Source: an uncultured Bacillota bacterium
GTDB lineage: Bacteria; Bacillota; Clostridia; Christensenellales; UBA1242
Length of the DNA stretch: 64,000 nucleotides
Direction of reading: 5' to 3'
NCBI GenBank assembly: GCA_949292985.1
Contig: CASFBF010000010.1
Location: 181,561-245,560 of the forward strand
Shown: positions 1 through 9,080 of the stretch, piece after piece
How the letters are laid out: each line of letters starts with the position of its first letter
Numbering within the stretch: position 1 is the stretch's first letter
Program-made: the position numbers and the translations under genes
The notes under the pieces: generated by a model
What the model saw: only the letters and a program-made list of their open reading frames with translations
Told to the model about the DNA's origin: nothing
Databases searched by the model: none

Positions 1-703
1 ACAACCCGCCAATAAGCCCTCCGTCAATTCCAGCACTATTTAAAAGCGGGGAATAATTTTTTTCGTTAATACTTCCACCATAAAGCACTTGAATGTCACG
101 GCTGGCTTTTTCTGAAAAGTTTTCTAAAATCACTTTTCTGATTACTTTTGCTGCATTTTCCACATCTTTAACAGAAGCATTATTTCCTGTTCCTATTGCC
201 CAAATTGGCTCATAGGCAATTATAACACTTTCAAGTTCGTTTTCATAAAGCCCTCGCAAATCTTCTTCAAGTTGTTTACGAATTACTTCATATGTTTGCT
301 CGGTGTTTCTATCTGCCAAACTTTCACCAACGCAAACAATGCATTTTAAACCGTTTTTAAGAGCGGTTTTAATTTTTTTGTTGATGAGTTTATCACTTTC
401 CTTAAATTTTATTCTTCTATCACTATGCCCTATCAAAACATATTCCACTCCATACGCTTTGAGCATTTTTGCACTAACCTCGCCTGTAAAAGCGCCTTGC
501 TCTTCATCGCTTACATTTTGAGCGCCTATTTTAACAACGCTTCCATCTGTTAAAAAACGAGCAAATGGAATATTCACAAATGTTGGGCAAATTACAACAT
601 CTGCCCTAACTCCTGTAAATTGCGAAACAAACTTAATAAAATATTGTTTAACTTCATTTGGTTGCTCATTCATTTTAAAATTTGCAACAATCAATTTTTT
701 CAT
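1..703 (-). CDS. tpiA: triosephosphate isomerase, 3' end cut by window edge
   Basis: Interconverts glyceraldehyde-3-phosphate and dihydroxyacetone phosphate in glycolysis. About 234 N-terminal residues are visible, against roughly 250 for the family, so only the C-terminal tail is outside the window. Translation begins MKKLIVANFKMN (catalytic Lys in NFKM) and contains GHSDRR, which holds the catalytic His, and YEPIWAIGTG, which holds the catalytic Glu, followed by the phosphate-binding YGGSI. Two signature positions differ from the usual form: NWKM is NFKM, and GHSERR is GHSDRR. The ATG overlaps the pgk stop codon (ATGA), and an AGGAGA ribosome site lies in the pgk 3' end, so the two genes are translationally coupled. 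Identification is secure. Confidence 0.96.
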   Translation of the reverse strand, partial: MKKLIVANFKMNEQPNEVKQYFIKFVSQFTGVRADVVICPTFVNIPFARFLTDGSVVKIGAQNVSDEEQGAFTGEVSAKMLKAYGVEYVLIGHSDRRIKFKESDKLINKKIKTALKNGLKCIVCVGESLADRNTEQTYEVIRKQLEEDLRGLYENELESVIIAYEPIWAIGTGNNASVKDVENAAKVIRKVILENFSEKASRDIQVLYGGSINEKNYSPLLNSAGIDGGLIGGL

Positions 704-1881
704 ATATATTTCTCCTGAATAACTTCAACCCCTGGCAATTCGCCACCTTCAAGCAATTTTAAAGTTGCTCCACCGCCAGTTGAAACATGATTGATTAAAC
801 TTAAACAATGCGCCTGCTTTACTGCGCTTACGCTGTCTCCGCCACCCACGATTGAGTATGCATTACTGTGTCCAATTGCTTTTGCGATTTCAAATGTCCC
901 TTTTTGGAATTTTTCATCTTCGTATTTACCAAGCGGACCATTCCAAATAACTTGTTTTGCCGAGTCAATCTCTTTTTCAAACATTTTAATTGTTTGAGGA
1001 CCTATATCACTTCCCACCATTTCACCAGACAATGTTTCAGTAACAAATGCTCTCTGTCTTTTGTCGCCATAATTATAAGCAACATGGTCAACAGGCAGCA
1101 ACACTTTTTTGCCAAGCCTATCTGCTTCTCCCAGTATTTCGTCTGCAACCCGCACACTTTCCATGCTGGAAAAACTTCTGCCGATGGTTTGTCCTTTTGC
1201 CATCATAAACGAATAAGCCATTGCCCCGCCAATTAAAACGCTATCTGCCGTTTTGAGAATGTTAAGTATTGCCTTTATTTTATCTTCAACCTTCGCTCCG
1301 CCAAATATTGCAATAAACGGACTTTTTGGGCTTTCTAGTGCGTTTGTTATAAGGTTGATTTCATTTTCCACCAAAAATCCAATGGCGTTTGGAAGAAGTC
1401 TTGCAACTCCATAAGTTGAAGCATGCTTTCTATGTGCCACACCAAAAGCATCATTAACATATATGTCCGCCAAAGATGCAAGTTGCTTTGCAAAAGCAGG
1501 GTCGTTCTCGGTCTCTTCTTTATAAAACCTTACATTTTCAAGAAGTAAAATGGAGCCATTTGATAAACTGTTTACCTGCTCTTTAACTTCATCACCAAGA
1601 ACCTTATGAGCAAACTGCACTTTCCCCGGAAAATATTTCATAAGCATAAGTGAAATTGGCCAAAGTGAAAGCCTAAAATCGAACCCATTTGGTCTGCCAA
1701 GATGTGAACATATTATAACTTTCGCTCCCCTGTCCACCAAAAATCTGATTGTTGGCAGTTCATTTATAAGTCTGGTCGTATCGGTAAAACGCCCAACTTT
1801 ATCCATAGGCAGGTTAAAATCTGCCCTAAGTAAAATTCTTTTCCCTTCAATATTAACTAAATCTCTGATGCTTCTTTTCAC
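700..1881 (-). CDS. pgk: phosphoglycerate kinase
   Basis: Transfers phosphate from 1,3-bisphosphoglycerate to ADP, the first ATP-forming step of lower glycolysis. The 393 residues match the family's usual length. N-terminal substrate-binding RADFNLPMD, the FGGAKVEDK motif and the C-terminal nucleotide-binding STGGGATL segment are all present. The start codon is GTG, set by a perfect AGGAGG seven bases upstream. It is followed directly by tpiA with a four-base overlap. A promoter candidate lies in the 3' end of dusB, so pgk-tpiA can be transcribed on its own as well as by read-through from dusB. Confidence 0.97.
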   Translation of the reverse strand: MKRSIRDLVNIEGKRILLRADFNLPMDKVGRFTDTTRLINELPTIRFLVDRGAKVIICSHLGRPNGFDFRLSLWPISLMLMKYFPGKVQFAHKVLGDEVKEQVNSLSNGSILLLENVRFYKEETENDPAFAKQLASLADIYVNDAFGVAHRKHASTYGVARLLPNAIGFLVENEINLITNALESPKSPFIAIFGGAKVEDKIKAILNILKTADSVLIGGAMAYSFMMAKGQTIGRSFSSMESVRVADEILGEADRLGKKVLLPVDHVAYNYGDKRQRAFVTETLSGEMVGSDIGPQTIKMFEKEIDSAKQVIWNGPLGKYEDEKFQKGTFEIAKAIGHSNAYSIVGGGDSVSAVKQAHCLSLINHVSTGGGATLKLLEGGELPGVEVIQEKYI

Positions 1882-1899
1882 TTAAAGCCTCCTTTTAAT

Positions 1900-1927
1900 A
1901 ATATACACTTTTTTGCTTAGTTTTCAA
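1900..1927 (-). promoter_or_regulatory. promoter candidate for pgk-tpiA
   Basis: TTGAAA (1922-1927), 16-base spacer, TATATT (1900-1905) reading on the minus strand. The -35 box overlaps the last codons of dusB. Spacing and both hexamers are close to the sigma-A consensus. Confidence 0.5.
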
Positions 1928-2831
1928 AATGATTATTTAGGCTTTGGAACAATTTCAAACTTTCGTCAATATTCGATTGCAGTGCCAATTTTTGTTTAAT
2001 TTGAGATGAAGCGTGCATTTTAGACGCATACGCTAAAAAATGTTTTCTCAAATATAAATTTAAAAATTTTTCGGGATATATTTCTCTAAGCAACTGCACA
2101 TGTTTTTTTATTGATTCAAAGGCATCAATTTTATCTCCATTGTGATTTAAAATACTAAAAATCCACGGACTTCCAACCGCTCCTCTACCAATCATTACAC
2201 CGTCAACACCCGTTAATAACATTTTTTGATAAGACTTTTCGTCAACTATATCTCCGTTGCCATACACCGGAATTTGAACACTATTTTTTGCGGTAGCAAT
2301 AGCATCGTAATCCACACTCCCAGAATACATCTGTTTTGCAGTTCTGCCATGCACTGTAATAAAGTCTGCGCCACTTTCTTCGCACATTTTTGCTATTTGT
2401 GAGATATTATTAAAATCAAAACCTATTCTGACTTTAACTGATAAAGTTTTATCGCCCACAACTTTTTTACATTCGCTGATTATCTTACTTGCCAAAGGCA
2501 AATTTTTAAGTAATGCCGACCCCTCACCATTTTTAATAATTTTGGGAGCGGGACAGCCCATGTTTATATCTATCCCTTCAAAATTTTGCAAAATAGGATT
2601 TTGAACAGCCTCCGCCATAACAGATGCATCTTTACCAAAAATTTGTGCTATAACTGCCTTTTCGTTGTTGCCTCTAAACGCAAGAGATTTTGTTTTTTCG
2701 CTTTCATATTTCATAGCCTGAGCCGAAAGCATTTCAGTAAAAGTTAAGTCTGCGCCATAATCTGCGCAAACTTGTCTAAATCCCACATCACTATAACCTG
2801 CCATAGGCGCAAGAACAAACTTAGCATTCAT
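1917..2831 (-). CDS. dusB: tRNA-dihydrouridine synthase (DusB type)
   Basis: FMN-dependent enzyme that reduces specific uridines in the tRNA D-loop. The 304 residues show the Dus TIM-barrel signatures in order: LAPMAGYSD at the N terminus, the catalytic Cys at about residue 93 in INMGCPAPK, KVRIG and VHGRTAKQMYSG, then GNGDI and the IGRGAVGSPWIF phosphate/FMN-binding stretch. No ribosome binding site precedes the ATG. Instead a TAAAAT box ends six bases before it with TTGTTT 17 bases further up, so the mRNA may be leaderless. A flippase gene lies 40 bases upstream on the same strand. The DusB subclass is assigned from overall similarity and is less certain than the family. Confidence 0.93.
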   Translation of the reverse strand: MNAKFVLAPMAGYSDVGFRQVCADYGADLTFTEMLSAQAMKYESEKTKSLAFRGNNEKAVIAQIFGKDASVMAEAVQNPILQNFEGIDINMGCPAPKIIKNGEGSALLKNLPLASKIISECKKVVGDKTLSVKVRIGFDFNNISQIAKMCEESGADFITVHGRTAKQMYSGSVDYDAIATAKNSVQIPVYGNGDIVDEKSYQKMLLTGVDGVMIGRGAVGSPWIFSILNHNGDKIDAFESIKKHVQLLREIYPEKFLNLYLRKHFLAYASKMHASSQIKQKLALQSNIDESLKLFQSLNNHFEN

Positions 2832-2870
2832 GGCTATATTTTATCAAAAAAATAACCGAAAAACAAACAA

Positions 2871-4412
2871 TTATAAGGTTTGGTTTGGATTGTTTGACTT
2901 AGCCTTAAACTTATGCCACACTTCACCAAGCACTTCTGATAAGATAGGATAAGTTAAAAACGCATAAAGGGCACAACCCATCAACACACTGCACACAATT
3001 TGCATAATATTTGACAAGACTATTTTCCTTGAAAACAATACAATCGATAAAGTCATTGCAGTGGAAGCGAGCAGTGGAAGCGCCAAATCAAAAAAGTCAA
3101 CAGATATTTTCCTTTTGTTTTTAATTAACGCCAAAATACAAACCGTAGCGGACAAGGCGATATTTCCAATAACCACCCCGTAAATATTTATGGTTGGCAA
3201 AGCGCATAGCAAATAAACGCATGCAATCTTTAACACCCCGCCTATTATGTATGAAGCCATGCAAAAACCAAACTTCCCTTTTGCCTGTAACAAAGCCACA
3301 AAAAATTGCATAAGTGCAGAGATTACAACCGACGCTGAACCAAAATAGGTCAGATAAACAGCATAATCAAGCATAGCCTTATCAAGAGAAGGATAAACCA
3401 AACTATAAAGCGGTCTGCAAATGCAACAAAGCCCAAAAACAATTGGCAAAAGCACATACCACATAATTTTAAGGGCTTTTGAAATAGCCTGCTCACTATC
3501 ATGCTGGGATAATTGTGCCTCCATAAAAGAAACCGTTGGCAACATCGCCACAGATATTGAAGTTGATATGATAAGCGGAAAATTTAAAATTGCACCAACA
3601 ACCCCTGTTTGCAAGCCAAATAATGCAGTTGCAATCTGCGGAGCAAAACCAGCCACAGCAAGACGAGAAGTTACAATAAAACTATCAACAGCAGAAACAA
3701 ACGGAAGAACTGCACTGCCAAAAGAAAGCGGAATTGAGGCCTTTAAAAAAACTCTTTGCATACACCTTTCTTTAACTGATGGCAATTTTGTTTTTATCTT
3801 CATGCTTATTGATAAAAAAATAATTGCAGCAAGTTCACCAATTGTAACCCCTAAAAATGCGCCAAAAACGCCTGCTTCAACACCTTTTTTACCCAAAACA
3901 AAACTTAACCCTAGCCCCAATGCAAATTTAAAAACTTGCTCTAAAATTTGACTTACAGCAGTTGGCGTCATGTTTTCATAACCCTGGAAAACTCCCCTTA
4001 AAGAAGCGATAATGCCACCTAATGGAATTAAAAACACCATAAGCCTGTAAGATAAACAAGCACTGATAGAACCTTGCAAAGTTGCAATAGGTTTTGCCAA
4101 AACAAATAAAACTCCTCCACCTAAAACGCCAAACAAAATGCTGTAAAAAATTGCAACCCTAATAAGTGATTTTATTTTTGCATAATCACCCCTAGCCCTT
4201 GCCTGTGAAATAAATTTTGAAAGCGCCGTGGCAACACCTCCGCTTGTTAGAATAAGCATAAAAGAATAAACTGACATAACCATTTGAAACACGCCAATCC
4301 CTTCAATGCCTAAAATAGAGGTTAACGGCAACCTAAAAAAAGCGCCCAAAAGTTTACAAATCAGCCCGCTTATAATTAAAACAATAGTACCTCTTCCAAT
4401 ACTTTTACTCAT
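2871..4412 (-). CDS. SpoVB/MurJ-family polysaccharide flippase (MOP superfamily)
   Basis: Integral membrane protein of 513 residues with about fourteen hydrophobic helices and short basic loops, typical of the MOP exporter superfamily. The N terminus (IGRGTIVLIISGLICKLLGAFFRLPL) resembles the stage V sporulation protein B branch, which moves lipid-linked oligosaccharides across the membrane during cell-wall or spore-cortex synthesis. No other sporulation gene is present in the window, so a general peptidoglycan or surface-polysaccharide role is equally possible. The ATG has no clear ribosome binding site. Divergent from the gene at 4505, sharing an intergenic space of about 90 bases. Confidence 0.85.
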   Translation of the reverse strand: MSKSIGRGTIVLIISGLICKLLGAFFRLPLTSILGIEGIGVFQMVMSVYSFMLILTSGGVATALSKFISQARARGDYAKIKSLIRVAIFYSILFGVLGGGVLFVLAKPIATLQGSISACLSYRLMVFLIPLGGIIASLRGVFQGYENMTPTAVSQILEQVFKFALGLGLSFVLGKKGVEAGVFGAFLGVTIGELAAIIFLSISMKIKTKLPSVKERCMQRVFLKASIPLSFGSAVLPFVSAVDSFIVTSRLAVAGFAPQIATALFGLQTGVVGAILNFPLIISTSISVAMLPTVSFMEAQLSQHDSEQAISKALKIMWYVLLPIVFGLCCICRPLYSLVYPSLDKAMLDYAVYLTYFGSASVVISALMQFFVALLQAKGKFGFCMASYIIGGVLKIACVYLLCALPTINIYGVVIGNIALSATVCILALIKNKRKISVDFFDLALPLLASTAMTLSIVLFSRKIVLSNIMQIVCSVLMGCALYAFLTYPILSEVLGEVWHKFKAKSNNPNQTL

Positions 4413-4455
4413 AAAAGTTAGTTTGCACGCATTAAAAAAAGTTATGCTTAGGGTA

Positions 4456-4484
4456 TTTACAAAACAAAAAAAATGTGCTATAAT
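4456..4484 (+). promoter_or_regulatory. promoter of the 164-residue hypothetical gene
   Basis: TTTACA (4456-4461), 17-base spacer, TATAAT (4479-4484), with a TG one base before the -10 box (extended -10). An AAGGAG site and the ATG at 4505 follow. Confidence 0.75.
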
Positions 4485-4504
4485 TCGTCAATAAGGAGAA
4501 AGTT

Positions 4505-4999
4505 ATGGCAGACCAAACATTTATTTCATACACCGATTCACAGAATAAAAAAGAGTTAGTACATCTTTGCATGGGTATTATGCGATCTTGTTATTATGAC
4601 GAACCTCTTTCAGACCCAATGAAGGAATGGCTTGATTTAACAAGAAAATATTATTTATTTGGGACAGAAAACGCTGAAATGGAAAGAAAATGTCGACTAT
4701 TTTTAAATTTATTTATTAAAAATTTTAACATTATAAAAGATTATCCTTGTTTTAAGCCATTTCAAAATTACTTACCGAATAAGGAAGCAAGGCATGTTTA
4801 TTTAAAAGATCCAAAACAATCAGAAATTTTTGATATGGAAAAACTTATAGATGCAACAACCACCATAAATAACACTACTTATAACTTTAGACCTGCATCG
4901 GAAATCAATCTTGTTTCTGGTAAAGCAGTAACTGATGCTATTACTTCACAAATCAACACAATCAACGTTAACTTAGAAAGAGCAAATTATAGATTATAA
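4505..4999 (+). CDS. hypothetical protein, 164 residues
   Basis: Not recognised. It has a good promoter, a clear AAGGAG ribosome site seven bases before the ATG and a strong shared terminator, so it is a real gene. The protein is soluble, without signal peptide or membrane segment, and predominantly helical in its first two thirds (Cys/Met/Tyr/Phe-rich, e.g. CMGIMRSCYYDE). The C-terminal third is Thr/Asn-rich. It is monocistronic and convergent with the 418-residue gene at 5037. No function can be assigned. Confidence 0.75.
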   Translation: MADQTFISYTDSQNKKELVHLCMGIMRSCYYDEPLSDPMKEWLDLTRKYYLFGTENAEMERKCRLFLNLFIKNFNIIKDYPCFKPFQNYLPNKEARHVYLKDPKQSEIFDMEKLIDATTTINNTTYNFRPASEINLVSGKAVTDAITSQINTINVNLERANYRL

Positions 5000-5046
5000 A
5001 AACAGATAAAAAATGAAGCCAAAATGCTTCATTTTTTTATCTGTTT
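5000..5046. terminator. bidirectional rho-independent terminator
   Basis: Long inverted repeat: AAACAGATAAAAAATGAAGC at 5000-5019 pairs with the complementary arm at about 5026-5046 around a six-base loop. It sits between two convergent genes and has T-runs in both directions. Confidence 0.85.
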
Positions 5047-6293
5047 AAACTTAAACCATCCTGTTGTAAAAAAACGTCTCTAACGCTAAAATCATCATTG
5101 ATAGAAACCTTATCTCGGTTTTTTTCTGCGCAAGAATCCAACGCCCTGTCTTCGCTAGTTATAAGCATACTTTTAAAACTATTTAACATTTCGTCTTGCA
5201 AATTAGAAGATTTTGCATTTATCAATAAATTATCAAAACTTTTTTTATTTATACCTTGAAAATTTGGTTTGGGCAGATCAATCTTGGCGGGCCCTTTTGG
5301 TGTAAGAGAAATATCTTTTTTTGCTTTTTTCTTTTTGTCACCAGATTGTTTAATGAACGATTGCCCACCCTGTAACTTTGTTTTTGCTTTTGGAATTATG
5401 ATTAAACTTTTAGTTGGGCTTGACTTACCCGCTTTGCTAGAAGTTTCTTTTGCCGATTTAATAGGCTTTGGCGCCTGTGCATCATCAAGTTTTTTTGACA
5501 CAATATCAAATCTTTTAACAGGCTTTGAATATATCAATGAAACTCTAATAAAATCAGGATTTTCTTGCGCAAACTTGTTAAAACCACCATTTTTTATAAT
5601 CAAATCATCAAGTTTTAATCTAAGTTTTTGAAATACTCCGCTTTTGTTTGTCTGAGCAAGCGTATTTTCCATAATTGGTTTAAACTCTTCAATAATTACC
5701 TTGCCATTTTCGCCACTTTGTTCAAGCAACCTAAGCATTTCTTTAATGTAGAATTCAGATTGAATTTCAACAATATATTCTCTCTCTGCATTTTTTTGTT
5801 TTTGAATTTCACAAATTTCATCTATCTTTTGAGAATATTCATCTTCAAAATCTTCAATCTCATTAAACAGATTGAACGCTTTTTTCGCCCGCTCTTTAAA
5901 ATCGTCGTTATATTCACTTACATATTGCGCAATAAAGCATACAAGGTCAGCACCGTCAAGTTTTTCTGTTAGATATAAATTTGCCACACCTTGATTATTT
6001 TCAGTTTTCCAGTATTTAACTGAAAAATTTAATGTAATATATTTCAATTGGCTTGTTGCCAAATACATGTTTGCAGAAACTTCTGTAATCAACTTTTTAA
6101 CTTTAATTAAAATTTTTTTAGTTTCCTCGGGAATATCATATTTCCCTTCTGGCGTGAAATCTCCAAGAAGTTTATTCAAAAACAATTGGTCAACTTGATG
6201 CAGACGATAATAATCTATTAACGAGGGATTTTCTAAAACTTCCTCGCCACCAAAAACTTTAAGCATAACTTTTTGAGGTCGTGTTTCTGCCAT
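5037..6293 (-). CDS. hypothetical protein, 418 residues, with Lys/Pro-rich linker
   Basis: Not recognised. An AGGTGA ribosome site precedes the ATG. Residues 1 to about 265 look like a compact, mostly helical domain with a charged coiled-coil-like stretch around 145-215. Residues about 270-350 are a low-complexity Lys/Ser/Pro linker (KPIKSAKETSSKAGKSS, KKKKAKK), and a short more ordered tail follows. No signal peptide or membrane segment. The last codons lie inside the shared terminator. The basic linker could bind nucleic acid or membrane, but that is a guess. Confidence 0.75.
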   Translation of the reverse strand: MAETRPQKVMLKVFGGEEVLENPSLIDYYRLHQVDQLFLNKLLGDFTPEGKYDIPEETKKILIKVKKLITEVSANMYLATSQLKYITLNFSVKYWKTENNQGVANLYLTEKLDGADLVCFIAQYVSEYNDDFKERAKKAFNLFNEIEDFEDEYSQKIDEICEIQKQKNAEREYIVEIQSEFYIKEMLRLLEQSGENGKVIIEEFKPIMENTLAQTNKSGVFQKLRLKLDDLIIKNGGFNKFAQENPDFIRVSLIYSKPVKRFDIVSKKLDDAQAPKPIKSAKETSSKAGKSSPTKSLIIIPKAKTKLQGGQSFIKQSGDKKKKAKKDISLTPKGPAKIDLPKPNFQGINKKSFDNLLINAKSSNLQDEMLNSFKSMLITSEDRALDSCAEKNRDKVSINDDFSVRDVFLQQDGLSLNR

Positions 6294-6361
6294 ATTTCAC
6301 CTATGGCTATTATACTATAAATTTGCTTAGAATGCAAGAATTTTTAATTGAACATATTTCC

Positions 6362-6673
6362 TTACTTTTTTATAAAAGTTTGGCAATATGGCCTGCCACG
6401 ATAATCATTTATTGTAATTCCATTTGCTTCGCATATGCCTTCTTTATTTAATAAGCATTTTGCACAACATTCAATCTTTATTGATTTGGTGTCTCGTTGA
6501 GGCGCAAATTTGGGAGTTTTTTCAAAAATGCTTACTACTTTATCAGCATCTGGCTTTGAACTATCATTCTCATAAATTTGGCAAACCGCATTTTTTGAAA
6601 CAGCCAAATTTTTTGCCTTGCATGTATAGTGATTATTAAACTTACAATCCAGTTTTCTACATCTTAAATCCAT
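6362..6673 (-). CDS. small Cys-rich protein, DUF1540-like
   Basis: 103 residues with two cysteine clusters. The N-terminal one (CRKLDCKFNNHYTCKAKNL) has the CxxxxC...C spacing seen in DUF1540, a small metal-binding-type domain common in Clostridia. The second cluster is CCAKCLLNKEGIC with a last Cys near the C terminus, giving nine or more cysteines in total. It is probably a zinc-binding protein. Function of the family is unknown. AGGAG ribosome site upstream. Divergent from rplI. Confidence 0.75.
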   Translation of the reverse strand: MDLRCRKLDCKFNNHYTCKAKNLAVSKNAVCQIYENDSSKPDADKVVSIFEKTPKFAPQRDTKSIKIECCAKCLLNKEGICEANGITINDYRGRPYCQTFIKK

Positions 6674-6707
6674 TAGTTTCTCCTAAATAATAGTTTTAGC
6701 AATTTAT

Positions 6708-6736
6708 TTGACTTTTAACCAAATTATAGGTAAAAT
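6708..6736 (+). promoter_or_regulatory. promoter of rplI
   Basis: TTGACT (6708-6713), 17-base spacer, TAAAAT (6731-6736). The ATG follows at 6755 with a GAGG ribosome site. Confidence 0.7.
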
Positions 6737-6754
6737 TTTGATAGCGAGGTTAAA

Positions 6755-7195
6755 ATGAAAGTTTTATTATTAAAAGATGTTAAAGGCTGTGGCAAAAAAG
6801 GTGATGTCAAGGAAGTTGCAAATGGTTACGGGCAAAACTTTTTAATAAAAAACGGATTTGCAAAAGTGGCAGACAACAGTGCACTTTCCATGAACTCACA
6901 AAAATTGTCTTCTGAGCAATACCATATGGCGCAAGCACTTGAATCAGCCAAAAATGAAAAATCAAAATTAGATAAACTATCGCTAAGTTTTGAAATAAAA
7001 TGTGGCGAAAACGGAAAAAGTTTTGGGTCCATCACAAGCAAGGAAATCAGCGAAAAACTATCGCAAATGGGCTATCAAATTGACAAGAAAAAAATAGACT
7101 GTCCACAACTAAAAGAAGTTGGCGACTACAAAATAAAAATCAAACTTCACCCACAAGTTGTGGCAACAATAAATGTAAAGGTGGCAAGCGCATGA
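6755..7195 (+). CDS. rplI: 50S ribosomal protein L9
   Basis: Large-subunit protein that binds 23S rRNA near the base of the L1 stalk. The 146 residues begin with the canonical N-terminal domain ([29 protein letters not shown]), followed by the long connecting helix and the C-terminal domain with SITSKEISE and the family's closing hydrophobic strands. A GAGG ribosome site and its own promoter precede it. Its stop codon overlaps the ATG of a glycosyltransferase gene, an unusual partner. In related bacteria L9 is more often followed by replication or GdpP-family genes. Confidence 0.97.
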   Translation: MKVLLLKDVKGCGKKGDVKEVANGYGQNFLIKNGFAKVADNSALSMNSQKLSSEQYHMAQALESAKNEKSKLDKLSLSFEIKCGENGKSFGSITSKEISEKLSQMGYQIDKKKIDCPQLKEVGDYKIKIKLHPQVVATINVKVASA

Positions 7196-7971
7196 AAATT
7201 CCAAAGATAATTCACTATGTATGGTTAGGCACAAATAAAAAACCCGACTTATTCTACAAATGTTTGGAAAGTTGGAAAAAATATTGTCCAGACTACGAAA
7301 TAAAAGAATGGAACGAATCTAACTTCGACTTTTCGGAAAGCCGTTTTGCTTCGGAGGCATATTCAAAGAAAAAATGGGGTTTTGTTCCTGATTATATTAG
7401 AGCAAAAGTTTTATACGAATATGGCGGAATTTATTTAGATACTGATGTTGAACTTACAAAATCATTTGATGATTTATTAGACCATGATTTTTTAATAAGT
7501 TTTGAAAATGATGTTTATGTTGAAACAGCAGTTTTAGGTTCCGCTCCAAAACACCCGTTTTTGAAAAGGATGTGCGATTTTTATCTTACCCATCCTTTTA
7601 TAAAGAAAAACGGAAAAATGGATTTAACTCCATCTACCCCACTTTGGACATGTGTTCTTAAAAAATACTATGGCTTGAAGTTAAAAGCCAGCACACAAGT
7701 TTTGCATGAACTAGCAAATCCAAATGCTCCAACAGTTACAGTATTTAATCATGATTATTTTTGTCCTATAAATTACACAACCAAAACATTAAACAAAACA
7801 TCAAACACATATGCCATACATTATTTTGACGCATCATGGTTTTCTAAAAAATTGAAAACACGAGAAAAGTTTTTGAAAGGGCTTTATAAAGTGTTGGGAA
7901 GAAAAACTTTTGCATTCTTCACAAAGCAATATGTAAAAAGCGTGAACAATAAAATTAAAAAAGAAATTTAA
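7192..7971 (+). CDS. GT32-type glycosyltransferase (DXD sugar-binding family)
   Basis: 259 residues. The N terminus [11 protein letters not shown] and the later [12 protein letters not shown] (DXD motif near residue 84, binds the nucleotide-sugar metal) are signatures of the Gly_transf_sug/GT32 family, which adds hexoses to capsular, lipid-linked or O-linked glycans. No signal peptide, so it acts at the cytoplasmic face. It starts inside the rplI stop (ATGA overlap) and has no ribosome site of its own, so its translation depends on rplI. A terminator follows the stop. Acceptor and donor sugar cannot be inferred. Confidence 0.88.
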   Translation: MKIPKIIHYVWLGTNKKPDLFYKCLESWKKYCPDYEIKEWNESNFDFSESRFASEAYSKKKWGFVPDYIRAKVLYEYGGIYLDTDVELTKSFDDLLDHDFLISFENDVYVETAVLGSAPKHPFLKRMCDFYLTHPFIKKNGKMDLTPSTPLWTCVLKKYYGLKLKASTQVLHELANPNAPTVTVFNHDYFCPINYTTKTLNKTSNTYAIHYFDASWFSKKLKTREKFLKGLYKVLGRKTFAFFTKQYVKSVNNKIKKEI

Positions 7972-7996
7972 AAAAACGGGATAATTCCCGTTTTTT
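7972..7996. terminator. bidirectional terminator between the glycosyltransferase and prfA
   Basis: AAAACGGG / CCCGTTTT stem with a six-base loop (7973-7994), A- and T-tracts on both sides. It serves the two convergent genes. Confidence 0.85.
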
Positions 7997-9080
7997 ATTC
8001 GCCTTCTTCAAGTTTTTCGGTTCTATCTTTCAATATCAATGCATCTATAAATATATCAATGTCCCCGTTTAAAACGCCTTCAAGGTCAAAAGACGAAACA
8101 TTTACACGATGGTCTGTAACTCTGCCCTGAGGGTAATTGTATGTTCGCACCCTTTCACTTCTATCACCAGTTCCAACCTGTGCACGCCTGTTGTCTTTAA
8201 ACTCTTTTTCCTTTTGCGATTGATAAAGTTCATAAAGTTTGCTTTGCAATATGCGCATTGCTTTTTCACGGTTCTTTATTTGGCTTCGCTCATCTTGGCA
8301 AGTTACAACAATTCCTGTTGGAATATGTGTAAGGCGTATTGCACTGTCGGTTTTGTTAATATGTTGACCACCTGCACCACTGGCACGGTATGTATCAACT
8401 CTTAAATCACTATCCAAAATTTCAAAATCAACTTCTTCAATTTCAGGAAGCACAGCAACTGTTGCAGTTGATGTATGAATGCGCCCCTGCGACTCTGTTT
8501 CAGGCACTCTTTGCACTCTATGCACACCAGCCTCATACTTTAATCGGCTGTAAGCGCCTTTGCCTTTAACAATAAATGTTACTTCCTTTATCCCGCCAAG
8601 TTCTGTTTCATTTACATCAGAAATTTCAATTTTCCAGTGATGTTTTTCTGCGTAATAAGTGTACATTCTTAACAATTCAGTTGCAAACAATGCACTTTCT
8701 TCGCCACCTGCTGCGGCACGGATTTCCATAATAATGTTGCCGTCGTCGTTTTCATCTTTTGGAAGAAGCATAAATTTAATTTGTTCACAAACTTCTTCAA
8801 TTTGCTTTTGCAAGTTTTCACATTCTTCTTCAAACATAGATTTTAATTCATGATCTTTTTCTGAATCTCTATCTTTTTCGCATTGTGCTTTGTCGCCAAT
8901 CAACTTTTCTAACTTTTGTGAAGCCTCAACAATTTCTTGCAAAGAAGCGTGCTCTTTTGCAAGCGCCCTCCAACTTTTGTTATCCGCAATAACAAACGGC
9001 GATGAAATTAAATTTGATAATTCATCGCTTCTGCTTCTAATTTTTAAAGTTTTTTGTAAGATTTCATTTGCGTTTGTCAT
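7995..9080 (-). CDS. prfA: peptide chain release factor 1
   Basis: Recognises UAA and UAG and triggers peptide release. 361 residues, the family's usual length. The anticodon-like PxT motif is PET in RVPETESQGR, placing it in RF1 rather than RF2 (SPF). The peptidyl-transferase GGQ motif is present in GAGGQHINKTDSA near residue 230, where the Gln is the target of PrmC methylation. The ATG lies 17 bases inside the end of the prmC-containing fusion gene, which modifies it, with AAGG as ribosome site. Confidence 0.97.
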   Translation of the reverse strand: MTNANEILQKTLKIRSRSDELSNLISSPFVIADNKSWRALAKEHASLQEIVEASQKLEKLIGDKAQCEKDRDSEKDHELKSMFEEECENLQKQIEEVCEQIKFMLLPKDENDDGNIIMEIRAAAGGEESALFATELLRMYTYYAEKHHWKIEISDVNETELGGIKEVTFIVKGKGAYSRLKYEAGVHRVQRVPETESQGRIHTSTATVAVLPEIEEVDFEILDSDLRVDTYRASGAGGQHINKTDSAIRLTHIPTGIVVTCQDERSQIKNREKAMRILQSKLYELYQSQKEKEFKDNRRAQVGTGDRSERVRTYNYPQGRVTDHRVNVSSFDLEGVLNGDIDIFIDALILKDRTEKLEEGE

